This document shows, piece by piece, positions 9,386 to 18,560 of a stretch of 64,000 nucleotides of DNA (its first letter is position 1; the number at the start of each line of letters is the position of its first letter). The notes beneath the pieces are model-generated. The model was not told the origin of the DNA. It worked only from the letters and a program-made list of their open reading frames with translations, and made no database searches. Source of the stretch: Senegalia massiliensis. Lineage in GTDB: Bacteria > Bacillota > Clostridia > Tissierellales > SIT17. The position numbers and the translations under genes are program-made. The stretch covers positions 1 through 64,000 of the forward strand of contig NZ_QXXA01000015.1 in the NCBI RefSeq assembly GCF_009911265.1. Reading direction: 5' to 3'.

Positions 9386-10131
9386 TGGCAAAGGTATTTG
9401 AAAGAACTAATGGATTAGTAGATATACCAACTCATTACTGTCCAGGTTGTACGCATGGTATAATTCATAGATTAGTTGGAGAAGTATTAGAAGAGTTAGA
9501 TGTATTAGGTGAAACTATAGGTGTAGCTCCTGTAGGTTGCTCTGTATTTGCATATAATTATTTCAATTGTGATATGCATGAAGCAGCTCATGGTAGAGCA
9601 CCAGCTGTAGCTACAGGAATTAAAAGAGTACATCCAGATAAAGTAGTATTCACTTATCAAGGTGATGGGGACCTTGCATCAATTGGAGCTGCAGAGATTA
9701 TTCATGCAGCAGCAAGAGGAGAAAAAATAACTACAATATTTGTAAATAATGCTATATATGGAATGACAGGTGGACAAATGGCTCCAACTACACTTGTAGG
9801 ACAAAAAGCTACTACATCACCTTTTGGTAGAGATGTATCACATGCAGGTATGCCTATAAAAGTATCAGAGATGCTTGCAACTTTAGATGGAGCTAAGTTT
9901 GTTGAGAGAGTTTCTGTTCATAATGCTAAAGAAGTTAGAAAGGCAAAAAAAGCTATAAAGAAAGCATTTGAACTTCAATTAAGTGGAGAAGGATTTGGAA
10001 TTGTTGAAGTATTATCAACTTGTCCTACAAACTGGGGTGTAACTCCTGTAGAGGCATTAAGTTGGTTAGAAGAAAATATGATACCGTATTATCCATTAGG
10101 AAATATATTTTCACCTAAGGAGGCGAAATAA
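9385..10131 (+). CDS. vorA: 2-oxoacid:ferredoxin oxidoreductase beta subunit (thiamine pyrophosphate-binding)
   Basis: 248 residues. The pattern [10 protein letters not shown] near residue 18, [10 protein letters not shown], and the thiamine pyrophosphate motif [10 protein letters not shown] followed by [16 protein letters not shown] identify the TPP-binding beta subunit of ferredoxin-dependent 2-oxoacid oxidoreductases. The ATG at 9385 overlaps the TAA of the alpha subunit. With the neighbouring subunits it decarboxylates a 2-oxoacid, transfers the acyl group to CoA and reduces ferredoxin. Confidence 0.9.
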   Translation: MAKVFERTNGLVDIPTHYCPGCTHGIIHRLVGEVLEELDVLGETIGVAPVGCSVFAYNYFNCDMHEAAHGRAPAVATGIKRVHPDKVVFTYQGDGDLASIGAAEIIHAAARGEKITTIFVNNAIYGMTGGQMAPTTLVGQKATTSPFGRDVSHAGMPIKVSEMLATLDGAKFVERVSVHNAKEVRKAKKAIKKAFELQLSGEGFGIVEVLSTCPTNWGVTPVEALSWLEENMIPYYPLGNIFSPKEAK

Positions 10132-10132
10132 T

Positions 10133-10669
10133 ATGCAAGAAAGAGTTATAATGGCAGGTTTTGGTGGTCAAGGAGTAATGAGTATAGGACAATTATTAAC
10201 TTATGCAGGTATGATAGAAAATAAAAATGTTTCTTGGCTTCCATCTTACGGTCCAGAGATGCGTGGAGGTACTGCAAATTGTAATGTAATGGTTTCTGAT
10301 ACTAATATAGGTTCACCTATAGTTACTGAAGCTACTGCAGCAATAGTAATGAATAGACCATCTTTAGATAAATTTGAAAAAGATATAGTTAAAGATGGTA
10401 ACTTATTAATAAATAGTTCTCTTATAGACAGAGAAGTTGAAAGAGACGACTTAAAAGCATATTATATTCCTGCAAATGAAATAGCAAATGAATTAGGTAA
10501 CTCAAGAGTAGCAAATATGGTTATGCTTGGTGCATATTTAGAACTTACAAATGCAGTGAAAATAGAATCAATACTTGAAGCATTTAAGAAAGTATTTGGT
10601 GAATCAAAATCTCATTTAATACCAATAAACAAAGAAGCACTTGAAAAAGGTGCAGAAATAATAAAATAA
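10133..10669 (+). CDS. vorC: 2-oxoacid:ferredoxin oxidoreductase gamma subunit
   Basis: 178 residues belonging to the pyruvate/ketoisovalerate oxidoreductase catalytic gamma domain. Signature segments are MAGFGGQGVMSIGQLL at the N-terminus, WLPSYGPEMRGGTANC and ANMVMLGAYLEL. The start follows AAGGAGG at 10117-10123. It is the last gene of the operon and is followed by a strong bidirectional terminator. Confidence 0.9.
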   Translation: MQERVIMAGFGGQGVMSIGQLLTYAGMIENKNVSWLPSYGPEMRGGTANCNVMVSDTNIGSPIVTEATAAIVMNRPSLDKFEKDIVKDGNLLINSSLIDREVERDDLKAYYIPANEIANELGNSRVANMVMLGAYLELTNAVKIESILEAFKKVFGESKSHLIPINKEALEKGAEIIK

Positions 10670-10717
10670 ATAAACATATAATTTTGATATATATATATAA
10701 GTAAAAATAATATTTAT

Positions 10718-10755
10718 AAAATAACACCAGTCAATTAATTGACTGGTGTTATTTT
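10718..10755. terminator. Bidirectional terminator, perfect 38-nt palindrome
   Basis: AAAATAACACCAGTCAATT followed by its exact reverse complement, with A-run on one side and T-run on the other. It separates the rightward vor genes from the leftward heptad-repeat protein gene, so it can serve both. Confidence 0.9.
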
Positions 10756-10764
10756 AGTATCTAT

Positions 10765-12915
10765 TTAATTTCTAAAAAGATTTTTTATCCATTCTTTAAA
10801 TCCTTGTGATTTATTTTCGTTTTCTGTATTAATGGTTTTATTATCTGATGTATCTTTTTGTTTTAATTCAGGGGTTTTTAATATAAATTTAAGTTCACCT
10901 TCCATATTATTAGAGATACCTGAAAAACTAGTATTTTCTTTTGATAATTTAATAAGTTTATCTTTGTTATCTAGTGTTTTTTCAATATCTAAAGTTAAAG
11001 GTTTTATTTTAGAGCTTATTTTATCTATTCCTTCTTCATTGAATTCATTCATACTATCCTTAAATTTATTACTGTTTTTAACTAATTCTTCACTTCCAGA
11101 AATTAATTTTCCGCTGTTTTCAATTAGTAAACTTCCACCATTAGATAGCTTTTCGCTACCATTAACTAACTCTTGTGTACCACCTTTTAAACTACCTAAT
11201 GCTGTAGACAATGTTTTTGTTGAAGTAGCTAAATCATTACTTCCTTTTTCAAACTTGTAGAATCCTTCTACTAATAACTGACTATTATCATGTATTGATT
11301 CAGCACCATCATTTAATTGTTTACTTGCTTCAAAAAGTTTATCAGAATATGTTCCTAATGATTTAGTTCCTTCTTCTAATTGAGATATACCTCTACTAAC
11401 ATTACCCTGATTTTCATTAATAGAATTTAAACCAGTAGATAACTCACTAGAAACACTTTTTGATTTGTTTAAGCCTTTATTTAACTGATTAAGTCCTGTT
11501 AAAATATCATTACCGCCGTTTTCTAATTGTTCTAGTGCTGATTGTTGGGTATTCATTATTGTTGTAAGAGCCTCAATGGTAGCCTCCTGTCCTGGAGCTC
11601 CTTCTAAAGATTTAATAATCTCATTTAATTTATTTATAGTTAATTTTAGTTGCTGAATTCCTTCATTTTCTGCTTTTTTAGCAGATATTAATTCATTGGA
11701 AGCCTTTGTACTTTGTTCTAAACCAGAAGTAAGTTGAGTTTGAATATCATGTATTTTTCCTGTGTTTTCTATTATTAAGTTCATTCCTGAATTTAGTTTG
11801 TTGGTATTTTCGGGTATATCTTTAAGTCCTTTTGATATTTCTTGAGCTGAACTAGAAAATTCCACAGCTTTTTTACCAAATTCAGATGTACCTTTCCCTA
11901 AAGCTTCAATACCTTTACCCAACTCATTAGTACTATCTGATAGTTTATTAGCTCCTTTACTAATTTTTTCACTTCCATCTTTTGATGAGCTCATTCCATT
12001 TTCTAGTTTATCCAATCCATTTTTTAATGTATTACTGCCAGAACCTAAATCCATTACACCATTCATAAAGGTATTTAATCCATCATTTAAATCATTTTGA
12101 CCCTGATATAGTTTTTCACTAGCACTTGTTAATTGATTACTAGAATTTTTAATTTTATCAATACCTTCTAACAAACTATTGATATTATCTTTTTCATCTA
12201 TTTTTTCAATTTCTGGCAATTGTGTAAGAATTGTTGAGTAAATAGAATTCATTTCAAAGTCTTTAACTTCAGCATTTATTATCAATTTGTTAGGAAGATC
12301 AATTATATTATTATCTAAAGCTAAACTCTCTTTTAATCCAGGTATAGTTACAAAAGATATTATATTATTATTACCCTCTGATAAAACCTTACCAGTATTA
12401 GTTTTTATATTAGTAAATTTATCAGTGGGAAGAGTAATTACAGATGTAACTATATATGGAACATATAAATTATTTACTTTGTGATTATTAGAAACTTTTA
12501 TTTCTATTTTTAAATCTCCGGATTTTCCTAAGATATTTTCAGGATTAAGTTTTTTATTATCTAAAAAATAATTGATATCAAAACTTATAGGTAATGATTT
12601 ATCTGTTTTGCCTTGATAAAATATTTCTTTATCGTCTATATTCCATATAAGTTTATCGTCTTTTTTTTCAGGTTTGTCATTTCCTTTAATATTTTTAATA
12701 TTGTTTAGATTAGATTTATCTTCTATATCTTTTAAGACTTTATCCGAATGTAACCATATACTTGAAGTTTTTTGTGATTCTTTACCATTATGATCTAAAG
12801 TTACATAAACTGTTTCATCTTTTACAACAGGACTTGCGGCTGTTGCAAAACTTGTAAATAAAAATGATATAATTAAAATGCTAGTAAAAAATTTCAAAAT
12901 TTTATTGTTTTTCAT
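10765..12915 (-). CDS. Secreted or surface X3-Leu-X2-Gly heptad-repeat protein (YhgE-like)
   Basis: 716 residues. It begins with a signal peptide (KFFTSILIISFLFTSFATAA, cleavage likely near residue 28), then a beta-rich region of about 200 residues, then several hundred residues of heptads of the kind LSDGxxxLxxG, for example NKLSDSTNELGKGIEALGKG, predicted to form long coiled coils. The C-terminus is short and basic-hydrophobic (GFKEWIKNLFRN) without the multi-helix membrane domain seen in full YhgE/Pip proteins. It overlaps the mmpL gene by 14 bases, so the two products probably act together, the heptad protein bridging the envelope for an RND-type exporter (inference). Substrate unknown. 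Confidence 0.75.
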   Translation of the reverse strand: MKNNKILKFFTSILIISFLFTSFATAASPVVKDETVYVTLDHNGKESQKTSSIWLHSDKVLKDIEDKSNLNNIKNIKGNDKPEKKDDKLIWNIDDKEIFYQGKTDKSLPISFDINYFLDNKKLNPENILGKSGDLKIEIKVSNNHKVNNLYVPYIVTSVITLPTDKFTNIKTNTGKVLSEGNNNIISFVTIPGLKESLALDNNIIDLPNKLIINAEVKDFEMNSIYSTILTQLPEIEKIDEKDNINSLLEGIDKIKNSSNQLTSASEKLYQGQNDLNDGLNTFMNGVMDLGSGSNTLKNGLDKLENGMSSSKDGSEKISKGANKLSDSTNELGKGIEALGKGTSEFGKKAVEFSSSAQEISKGLKDIPENTNKLNSGMNLIIENTGKIHDIQTQLTSGLEQSTKASNELISAKKAENEGIQQLKLTINKLNEIIKSLEGAPGQEATIEALTTIMNTQQSALEQLENGGNDILTGLNQLNKGLNKSKSVSSELSTGLNSINENQGNVSRGISQLEEGTKSLGTYSDKLFEASKQLNDGAESIHDNSQLLVEGFYKFEKGSNDLATSTKTLSTALGSLKGGTQELVNGSEKLSNGGSLLIENSGKLISGSEELVKNSNKFKDSMNEFNEEGIDKISSKIKPLTLDIEKTLDNKDKLIKLSKENTSFSGISNNMEGELKFILKTPELKQKDTSDNKTINTENENKSQGFKEWIKNLFRN

Positions 12916-15001
12916 TTACATTACTCCCTTTCCTTTTAGTATTATAACTCCAATTTTTTGTTGTCTTATTAATAATTGATTCAGCAGCTAATAATAATCC
13001 TGGTAAAATAAATAATATAACTGTTGTACTTATTAATGCTCCCCTTGCAATCATAGTTGATAAGCTACTTATAAATTCCATATTTGATATAATTGCTACA
13101 CCAACTGTGGAAGCAAAAAAAGTTAATCCACTGGTAATAATAGATTTTGATGATTCTCTCACTGATATTTGCATGGCTTTAAATTTATCTGCATTATTTC
13201 CTAATTCTTCTTTGAACCTAGAAGTTAATAAAATAGCATAATCAACTGTAGCACCTAACTGTATAGATCCAATAACTATACTAGCAATGAATGGTATAGA
13301 GTTATTTAAGTAGAATGGGACACTCATATTTATAAATATTGCTAGCATTATTACTAATATAAGTAAGAGTGGTATAGAAAGAGATACAAATATTAACATT
13401 ATTATGATGAATACTGCCAAGTAAGAAATTAAATTAACTCTTTTAAAATCTCTATCTGCAATATCAATTAAATCTTTTGTTAAAACACCTTCTCCAGTTA
13501 ACATAGCTTTTTGATCATAATTTTTAATTATTTGATCTATTTCCTTGATTTGAATATTTTCTTCATTAGTCGCTGCTTTATATTTAGAGTTTATGATTAA
13601 TTGTTTATAACCATCTTTTTGAAAATTAGATTTAGCTTCTTTCGGAATAAAATTTTCCGGTATACCTGGTCCAATAAAATTTTGATATGTTAGTACATTT
13701 TCTATTCCTTGTACATTTTTTATTTCCTCAATCATTTTATATACTTTATAGTCAGGAACCTCATCGGATACTATTGCCATATGGGTTGTAGTCATATTAA
13801 AATTATTTTTAAGTTTTTCTAAAGCAACTATTGAATCTAAATCATCTGGCAGTGATTCATCTAAATTGTAGTACACATCATTATTTAATTGACCGTATAG
13901 AGCAGGCAAAAATAAAATTAAACCTATTATAATAAAAAATTTATATTTCCTAGTAACTAGACTTGATAGTTTATCAAATTCTGGCAATAAGGTTTTATGA
14001 TTGAATCTATTTATAGGTTTATCAAATACAAGTATTAGAGATGGAAGTATAGTTAATACAGATAAAACCCCTAAAACTACACCTTTAGCCATTACTATAC
14101 CAATATCCTTTCCAATAGTTAATTCCATAAAAGCTATTGATAAAAATCCTGCAATAGTAGTTAAGGAACTTCCTACTACAGAAGAAGCAGTTTTAGCTAT
14201 TGAATTTGCCATAGCGATTTCTTTATTATCAGTCTTTTTTGATTCTTCTTGAAATCTATGAAGAAGAAAAATTGAATAATCCAATGTTACCCCCAGTTGT
14301 AATACAGCAGCTAATGATTTAGTAATGTATGATATTTCACCTAAAAATATATTACTCCCAAAATTGTATACTATGGCATAACCAATACTAAGTAAAATAA
14401 TAAATGGTATAACAGTTGATTCTAAAGTTAAAATTAATATTAATATAGCTAGTATTACAGCTAAGCCAACATATATTGGTGTTTGAGAATCAGCTAAATC
14501 TATTGTATCTTTTATAACAGCAGACATACCACTTAAAAAACTTTTATCATCTATAATACCCCTTATATCTTCTATAGCATTTTGAGTTATATCAGATGAT
14601 GATTTATCTTGAAAATTAATCATAAGTAATGTTGAATCTTCACTATAGAATATATTTTTAATATCACTTGGGAGCATGTCTTTAGGAACACTAATATCTA
14701 ATAAATCATCTATCCAAGTTACTGAATCCACTCCTTTTACCTTTTCTATTTCGCCTTTTACATTTATTACATCTTTATTTTCCATATTTTCTATTACTAA
14801 CATTCCCATGGATGCACTTTTAAAAGTATTATTTAATATATTTTGTCCCTTTACAGAATCTAGATCTTCTGGTAAATAAGTTAATATATCATAATTTATT
14901 TCTGTTTTAACAACTCCATAAAAAGAAGGTAGTAATAATAATGTAGCTAATAGTAATATTATCTTACGATGTTTAGCTACAAAATTACTAAAAACGGTCA
15001 T
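12902..15001 (-). CDS. MMPL/RND-family transporter
   Basis: 699-residue polytopic membrane protein. Residues about 14-32 form a first helix, followed by an extracytoplasmic domain with the sequence DILTYLPEDLDSVKG, then a block of about five helices including LQLGVTLDYSIFLLHRFQEE. The whole arrangement repeats in the second half (NDVYYNLDESLPDDLDS and IQLGATVDYAILLTSRFKEE), the internal duplication typical of RND/MMPL exporters; the Asp-Tyr pair in each repeat is the expected proton-relay region. Second gene of a leftward operon led by tetR, which suggests an inducible exporter of a lipid, toxic compound or antimicrobial. The substrate cannot be told from sequence. Confidence 0.9.
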   Translation of the reverse strand: MTVFSNFVAKHRKIILLLATLLLLPSFYGVVKTEINYDILTYLPEDLDSVKGQNILNNTFKSASMGMLVIENMENKDVINVKGEIEKVKGVDSVTWIDDLLDISVPKDMLPSDIKNIFYSEDSTLLMINFQDKSSSDITQNAIEDIRGIIDDKSFLSGMSAVIKDTIDLADSQTPIYVGLAVILAILILILTLESTVIPFIILLSIGYAIVYNFGSNIFLGEISYITKSLAAVLQLGVTLDYSIFLLHRFQEESKKTDNKEIAMANSIAKTASSVVGSSLTTIAGFLSIAFMELTIGKDIGIVMAKGVVLGVLSVLTILPSLILVFDKPINRFNHKTLLPEFDKLSSLVTRKYKFFIIIGLILFLPALYGQLNNDVYYNLDESLPDDLDSIVALEKLKNNFNMTTTHMAIVSDEVPDYKVYKMIEEIKNVQGIENVLTYQNFIGPGIPENFIPKEAKSNFQKDGYKQLIINSKYKAATNEENIQIKEIDQIIKNYDQKAMLTGEGVLTKDLIDIADRDFKRVNLISYLAVFIIIMLIFVSLSIPLLLILVIMLAIFINMSVPFYLNNSIPFIASIVIGSIQLGATVDYAILLTSRFKEELGNNADKFKAMQISVRESSKSIITSGLTFFASTVGVAIISNMEFISSLSTMIARGALISTTVILFILPGLLLAAESIINKTTKNWSYNTKRKGSNVNEKQ

Positions 15002-15012
15002 TTAATCATCTC

Positions 15013-15600
15013 CTAAATTATTTTTTTAATAGTATCAAATAAAATTGGTTTCATTTTATCAATATTATCTGGTTCATTTAAAATTATTGAGCTATAGCAA
15101 ACTGAACCTACAAGTTCAATAATAATAAATAATGTTTTTTCTACATCCTGTTGATTTATAGCTGAGTCTTTATATAAAGTCATAAAAAAGTCATATATTT
15201 CATGAATTCCCTCATATTCATTAGAGGCTTTTTTTAGAATACCCCAGGATAAATTTTTATAAATTAATTTCAACATAAATTTATTATTATTGAAATATTC
15301 AATAATATAGTCAATAAAAAACAAAACAGATTCTTCGTAATTAGTAAAATTTTTAGATTTAGTAGCATTCATAGATTCAATTAATAAATTACTACTTTTA
15401 TTAAGTATAATTTTGTTTAAAATATCATATTTGTCTTTAAAGTAAAGATAAAAAGTTCCTTTTGCTACACCAGCTTTATGAACTATATTGCTAATAGATG
15501 TTTCGTTAATACCTTTAGTACTGAAAAGTTCAAAAGCCGATGAAATAAGAGAACTTTCTTTTTTTATTTTATTTTTTTGCACTTTAGATATTTTTAGCAC
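15013..15600 (-). CDS. TetR/AcrR-family repressor of the mmpL operon
   Basis: 195 residues. An N-terminal TetR helix-turn-helix is visible (AFELFSTKGINETSISNIVH, then AGVAKGTFYLYFKDKYDIL, the most conserved TetR signature), with a divergent ligand-binding C-terminal domain. It heads the operon and its own promoter carries two 13-bp palindromes, so autorepression and control of the exporter are likely. Start choice is awkward: the strong site AGGAGGTG overlaps the GTG at 15600, so initiation may instead occur at a rare start codon a few residues inside, such as the ATA at 15591; no ATG is available. Confidence 0.9.
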   Translation of the reverse strand: MLKISKVQKNKIKKESSLISSAFELFSTKGINETSISNIVHKAGVAKGTFYLYFKDKYDILNKIILNKSSNLLIESMNATKSKNFTNYEESVLFFIDYIIEYFNNNKFMLKLIYKNLSWGILKKASNEYEGIHEIYDFFMTLYKDSAINQQDVEKTLFIIIELVGSVCYSSIILNEPDNIDKMKPILFDTIKKII

Positions 15601-15610
15601 CTCCTATTAT

Positions 15611-15652
15611 TGACCATTGGTCATATTATAAAATAAAAATGACCATTAGTCA
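15611..15652. promoter_or_regulatory. Two TetR operators
   Basis: TGACCATTGGTCA at 15611-15623 and TGACCATTAGTCA at 15640-15652, centres 29 bp apart. One overlaps the -35 box and the other lies just downstream of the -10 box of the leftward promoter, the expected layout for a repressor. Confidence 0.85.
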
Positions 15653-15653
15653 A
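15625..15653 (-). promoter_or_regulatory. Vegetative promoter of tetR-mmpL-heptad protein operon
   Basis: On the minus strand TTGACT (complement of 15648-15653), 17-nt spacer, perfect TATAAT (complement of 15625-15630). Embedded between the two operators. Confidence 0.85.
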
Positions 15654-15827
15654 CAATACTATATAATTTTAATTTTTAAAGTACGAAAGAAAATATTTAT
15701 ATATTGCATATTGGTATTAATAACTCCATATAAAAATACTTTAATGAATAATAATATTTAATAAATATCCGTATTTAAAATAATCAGAACTATTAATATA
15801 TCTTAATATTTTAAATGAATAATTAGG

Positions 15828-15856
15828 TTGAATTATAGGTATCAACTCTATATAAT
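15828..15856 (+). promoter_or_regulatory. Promoter of yitT-like gene
   Basis: TTGAAT at 15828-15833, 17-nt spacer, perfect TATAAT at 15851-15856. The leader also contains a small hairpin (CAGGTT-AAA-ACCTG, about 15871-15884) just before the ribosome site. Confidence 0.7.
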
Positions 15857-15904
15857 GAAGTTGAAAAACAGGTTAAAACCTGGAATAAAAAAGGAGATGT
15901 AAAT

Positions 15905-16801
15905 GTGGAACTTGCTAACAAGGCAAAATTTAAATCACGTTCAAAAAGTGATTCAAATGATTTGCCTCATTCGTTGAGATTAGTGTCAGTAATTTTAGGA
16001 GGATTATTATGTGCTGTGGCAATTAATGGTTTTTTCATACCAAATAATTTGCTTAGTGGAGGAGCTAGTGGAATTGCTTTAATGATACATTATTTAACTG
16101 AGCTTCCTACAGGTCTATTAGTATTTTTGCTTAATGTACCAATTTTTATGGTAGGCTTTAAAGTAGTAGATAGAGATTTTTTACTTTATAGCTTTATATC
16201 AATGTTCTCCATGTCATTGTTACTAAACTTAACAGAAGATATTGGATTTTATATTGAAGTAAATGATTTACTACTAGAAACTATACTTGGTGGATTATTA
16301 AATGGAATAGGTATGGGTATAATGTTCAGAAACAAAGCTTCTCAAGGTGGAATGGATATTATAGCAGCTATATTGAAGAAGAAACTAAATATAGATATAG
16401 GCTCAGCACTAATGGGAGTAAATTTACTGATAATAGGATTGTCATCATTCCTATTTGGTTTAAAACTAGCAATGTACACATTAATAGGATTATATATAGG
16501 ATATAAGATATTAGATAAAGTACAAGAAGGATTAGATACTAACCAAACTGTAATGCTCATATCATCTAAACCAGAAACAGTAGCAAAAAAAATATTCAAT
16601 GAACTTGGAAGAGGAGCTACTTTTTTAAACGGTGAAGGAGCATATACACATGACGATAAAAAAGTAATTTATTGTACAGTAACTTCAACTCAAATAGGTA
16701 AATTAAAAGAAATAGTTACAAATATAGATAAAGATGCTTTCATCAATATATCGCAAAGCAAAGAAGTAAAAGGTAAAGGATTTAGAAATGTAGAATTTTA
16801 A
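15905..16801 (+). CDS. YitT-family membrane protein (DUF161 with C-terminal DUF2179)
   Basis: 298 residues. Five or six hydrophobic helices in the first 200 residues with the family pattern NGFFIPNNLLSGGASGIALM and ASQGGMDIIA, then a soluble C-terminal DUF2179-type domain of about 80 residues (from TVMLISSKPETVA to the end). Start is GTG at 15905, eight bases after AAGGAG. A terminator follows at once, so the gene is probably monocistronic. The family is widespread in Firmicutes, where it has been linked to membrane transport; its exact substrate is not settled. Confidence 0.9.
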   Translation: MELANKAKFKSRSKSDSNDLPHSLRLVSVILGGLLCAVAINGFFIPNNLLSGGASGIALMIHYLTELPTGLLVFLLNVPIFMVGFKVVDRDFLLYSFISMFSMSLLLNLTEDIGFYIEVNDLLLETILGGLLNGIGMGIMFRNKASQGGMDIIAAILKKKLNIDIGSALMGVNLLIIGLSSFLFGLKLAMYTLIGLYIGYKILDKVQEGLDTNQTVMLISSKPETVAKKIFNELGRGATFLNGEGAYTHDDKKVIYCTVTSTQIGKLKEIVTNIDKDAFINISQSKEVKGKGFRNVEF

Positions 16802-16828
16802 AAAAGTAGACTTTTGTCTACTTTTTTT
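16801..16828 (+). terminator. Rho-independent terminator after yitT-like gene
   Basis: AAAAAGTAGAC, TTTT loop, GTCTACTTTTT, then more T. Confidence 0.9.
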
Positions 16829-16893
16829 ATTGCATAAAACTTATAATTTAATATAATTCGACAAATATCGTCATAGGACTGATAAATTAGAGC

Positions 16894-16922
16894 TTGAGTA
16901 TACTTTATTACTATGATATTAT
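16894..16922 (+). promoter_or_regulatory. Promoter of glmM
   Basis: TTGAGT at 16894-16899, 17-nt spacer, TATTAT at 16917-16922. Placed 32 bases before the glmM start. Confidence 0.6.
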
Positions 16923-16953
16923 AATAAAGTATCTAAATTCAGGAGGTTTTAAA

Positions 16954-18300
16954 ATGGGAAAATTATTTGGGACTGATGGAGTAAGAGGAGTAGCAAATAA
17001 AGATTTGACTGTAGAACTTGCTTACAAACTTGGTAGAATAGGTGGATATTTACTTACAAAAGGTAAAGAAAAAGCAAAAATAGTAGTAGGAATGGATACT
17101 AGAATTTCTGGAGATATGCTAGAGGCAGCTCTTATATCAGGGATTTGTTCTGTAGGTGTAGATGTATTATCTTTAGGAGTATTACCAACACCTGCTATAG
17201 CGTATTTAACAAGAGAATATAATGCAGATGCAGGGGTTATGATATCAGCTTCACATAATCCAGTAGAATATAATGGCATTAAGTTTTTTAATTCAGAAGG
17301 ATATAAATTAACTGATGAGATAGAAGATGAAATAGAAAGTTATATATTAAACAATGAAGATATATTAGCATCTCCTGTAGGAGAAAATGTAGGGAGAAAG
17401 ACTATTGTTATGGATGCGCTAAATGACTATAGTAATTTCCTAAAAACAACTATAGATATAGATTTAAAAGGTCTTAAAATAGCTGTAGATTGTGGTAATG
17501 GAGCTGCTTATATGATAGCACCATTATTACTAGAAGAATTAGGAGCAGAAGTACATGTAATACATAATGATCCTAATGGAGTGAATATAAATGTATCTTG
17601 TGGTTCTACTAAACCAGAAGAAGTACAAAAGCTTGTAAAAGAAACAGGGGCAGATATTGGACTTTCTTTTGATGGTGATGCAGATAGATTAATAGCTGTT
17701 GATGAAAAGGGACAAATTGTAGATGGAGATCATATAATGGCTATATGTGGATCCTATTTAAAAGAAAAAGATTTGTTAACTGGAAATACAGTTGTAGGTA
17801 CTGTTATGAGTAATTTAGGATTAGATATTTGTTTTGATAATAAAGATATTAATCTTGTAAAAACAAAAGTTGGAGATAGATATGTATTAGAAGAAATGTC
17901 TAAAAACAATTACAAATTAGGTGGAGAACAATCAGGTCATATAATATTCTTAGATCATAATACTACTGGTGATGGACTTTTAACTGGGATTAAACTATCA
18001 TCAATAGTAAAAGAAAAAGGTAAGACATTATCAGAACTTGCAAGTATAATGACTTCACTTCCACAAGTACTAGTAAATGCTAAAGTAGAGAATTCTAAGA
18101 AAAATAGTTATTTAGAAGATGAAATAATAAAAGTTGAAATACAGAATCTTGAAAAAAGATTTGATGGTGAAGGAAGAGTTTTAATAAGACCTTCAGGAAC
18201 AGAACCGTTAGTTAGAGTTATGATAGAAGGTAAAGATACATCAGAAATAGAAACTATAGCTAAAAAACTAGCTGATTTAATAGAAGAGAGATTAAATTAA
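16954..18300 (+). CDS. glmM: Phosphoglucosamine mutase GlmM
   Basis: Interconverts glucosamine-6-phosphate and glucosamine-1-phosphate on the way to UDP-GlcNAc for peptidoglycan. 448 residues, the standard length. It starts [12 protein letters not shown]; the phosphoserine loop SASHNP places the catalytic Ser at residue 100; the metal-binding DGDADR motif lies near residue 240 and the phosphate-binding [12 protein letters not shown] near the C-terminus. ATG 16954 follows AGGAGG at 16941-16946; a longer in-frame extension starting at 16894 overlaps the promoter and is rejected. It feeds the same pathway as glmS immediately downstream. Confidence 0.97.
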   Translation: MGKLFGTDGVRGVANKDLTVELAYKLGRIGGYLLTKGKEKAKIVVGMDTRISGDMLEAALISGICSVGVDVLSLGVLPTPAIAYLTREYNADAGVMISASHNPVEYNGIKFFNSEGYKLTDEIEDEIESYILNNEDILASPVGENVGRKTIVMDALNDYSNFLKTTIDIDLKGLKIAVDCGNGAAYMIAPLLLEELGAEVHVIHNDPNGVNINVSCGSTKPEEVQKLVKETGADIGLSFDGDADRLIAVDEKGQIVDGDHIMAICGSYLKEKDLLTGNTVVGTVMSNLGLDICFDNKDINLVKTKVGDRYVLEEMSKNNYKLGGEQSGHIIFLDHNTTGDGLLTGIKLSSIVKEKGKTLSELASIMTSLPQVLVNAKVENSKKNSYLEDEIIKVEIQNLEKRFDGEGRVLIRPSGTEPLVRVMIEGKDTSEIETIAKKLADLIEERLN

Positions 18301-18326
18301 GAGAGCTTTGCTCTCTTATCATTTCT
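18298..18326 (+). terminator. Possible weak terminator overlapping the glmM stop codon
   Basis: TAAGAGAGC-TTT-GCTCTCTTA forms a 9-bp stem using the stop codon itself, followed by an interrupted T-rich stretch (TCATTTCTTT). Termination may be partial, letting some transcripts read into glmS. Confidence 0.5.
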
Positions 18327-18369
18327 TTGAAAGGGGTGATGCAAAAGGAAAAATAGTAGAAAATGAATA

Positions 18370-18518
18370 AAAATAAAGCGCCAGGGCAATAAGGGAACGG
18401 ATACTTTATTGCAGACGAGGACGAGGTTTATCGAATTTATCGGCGGGTACCTCGGGGTAAGCTACTACCCTTAAAGATAAGTAAAACAAATAAGTAATTA
18501 TTTGCACAACACTTATCA
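18370..18518 (+). ncRNA. glmS ribozyme (glucosamine-6-phosphate-activated self-cleaving riboswitch)
   Basis: The 5' leader of glmS carries the conserved core: AAAGCGCC with the scissile bond expected between A18377 and G18378, GCAGACGAGG, then ATCGAATTTATCGGCGG followed by GTACCTCGGGG. A distal P4-type stem pairs GATAAGT (18476-18482) with ACTTATC (18511-18517) and encloses the small hairpin AAATAA/TTATTT. When glucosamine-6-phosphate is plentiful the RNA cuts itself and the message is destabilised. Core elements and gene context agree, so the call is firm; exact outer limits are approximate. Confidence 0.95.
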
Positions 18519-18560
18519 GGTAGAAAAATAAATATCATATTTGAAAGTGAGTGAGACAAA

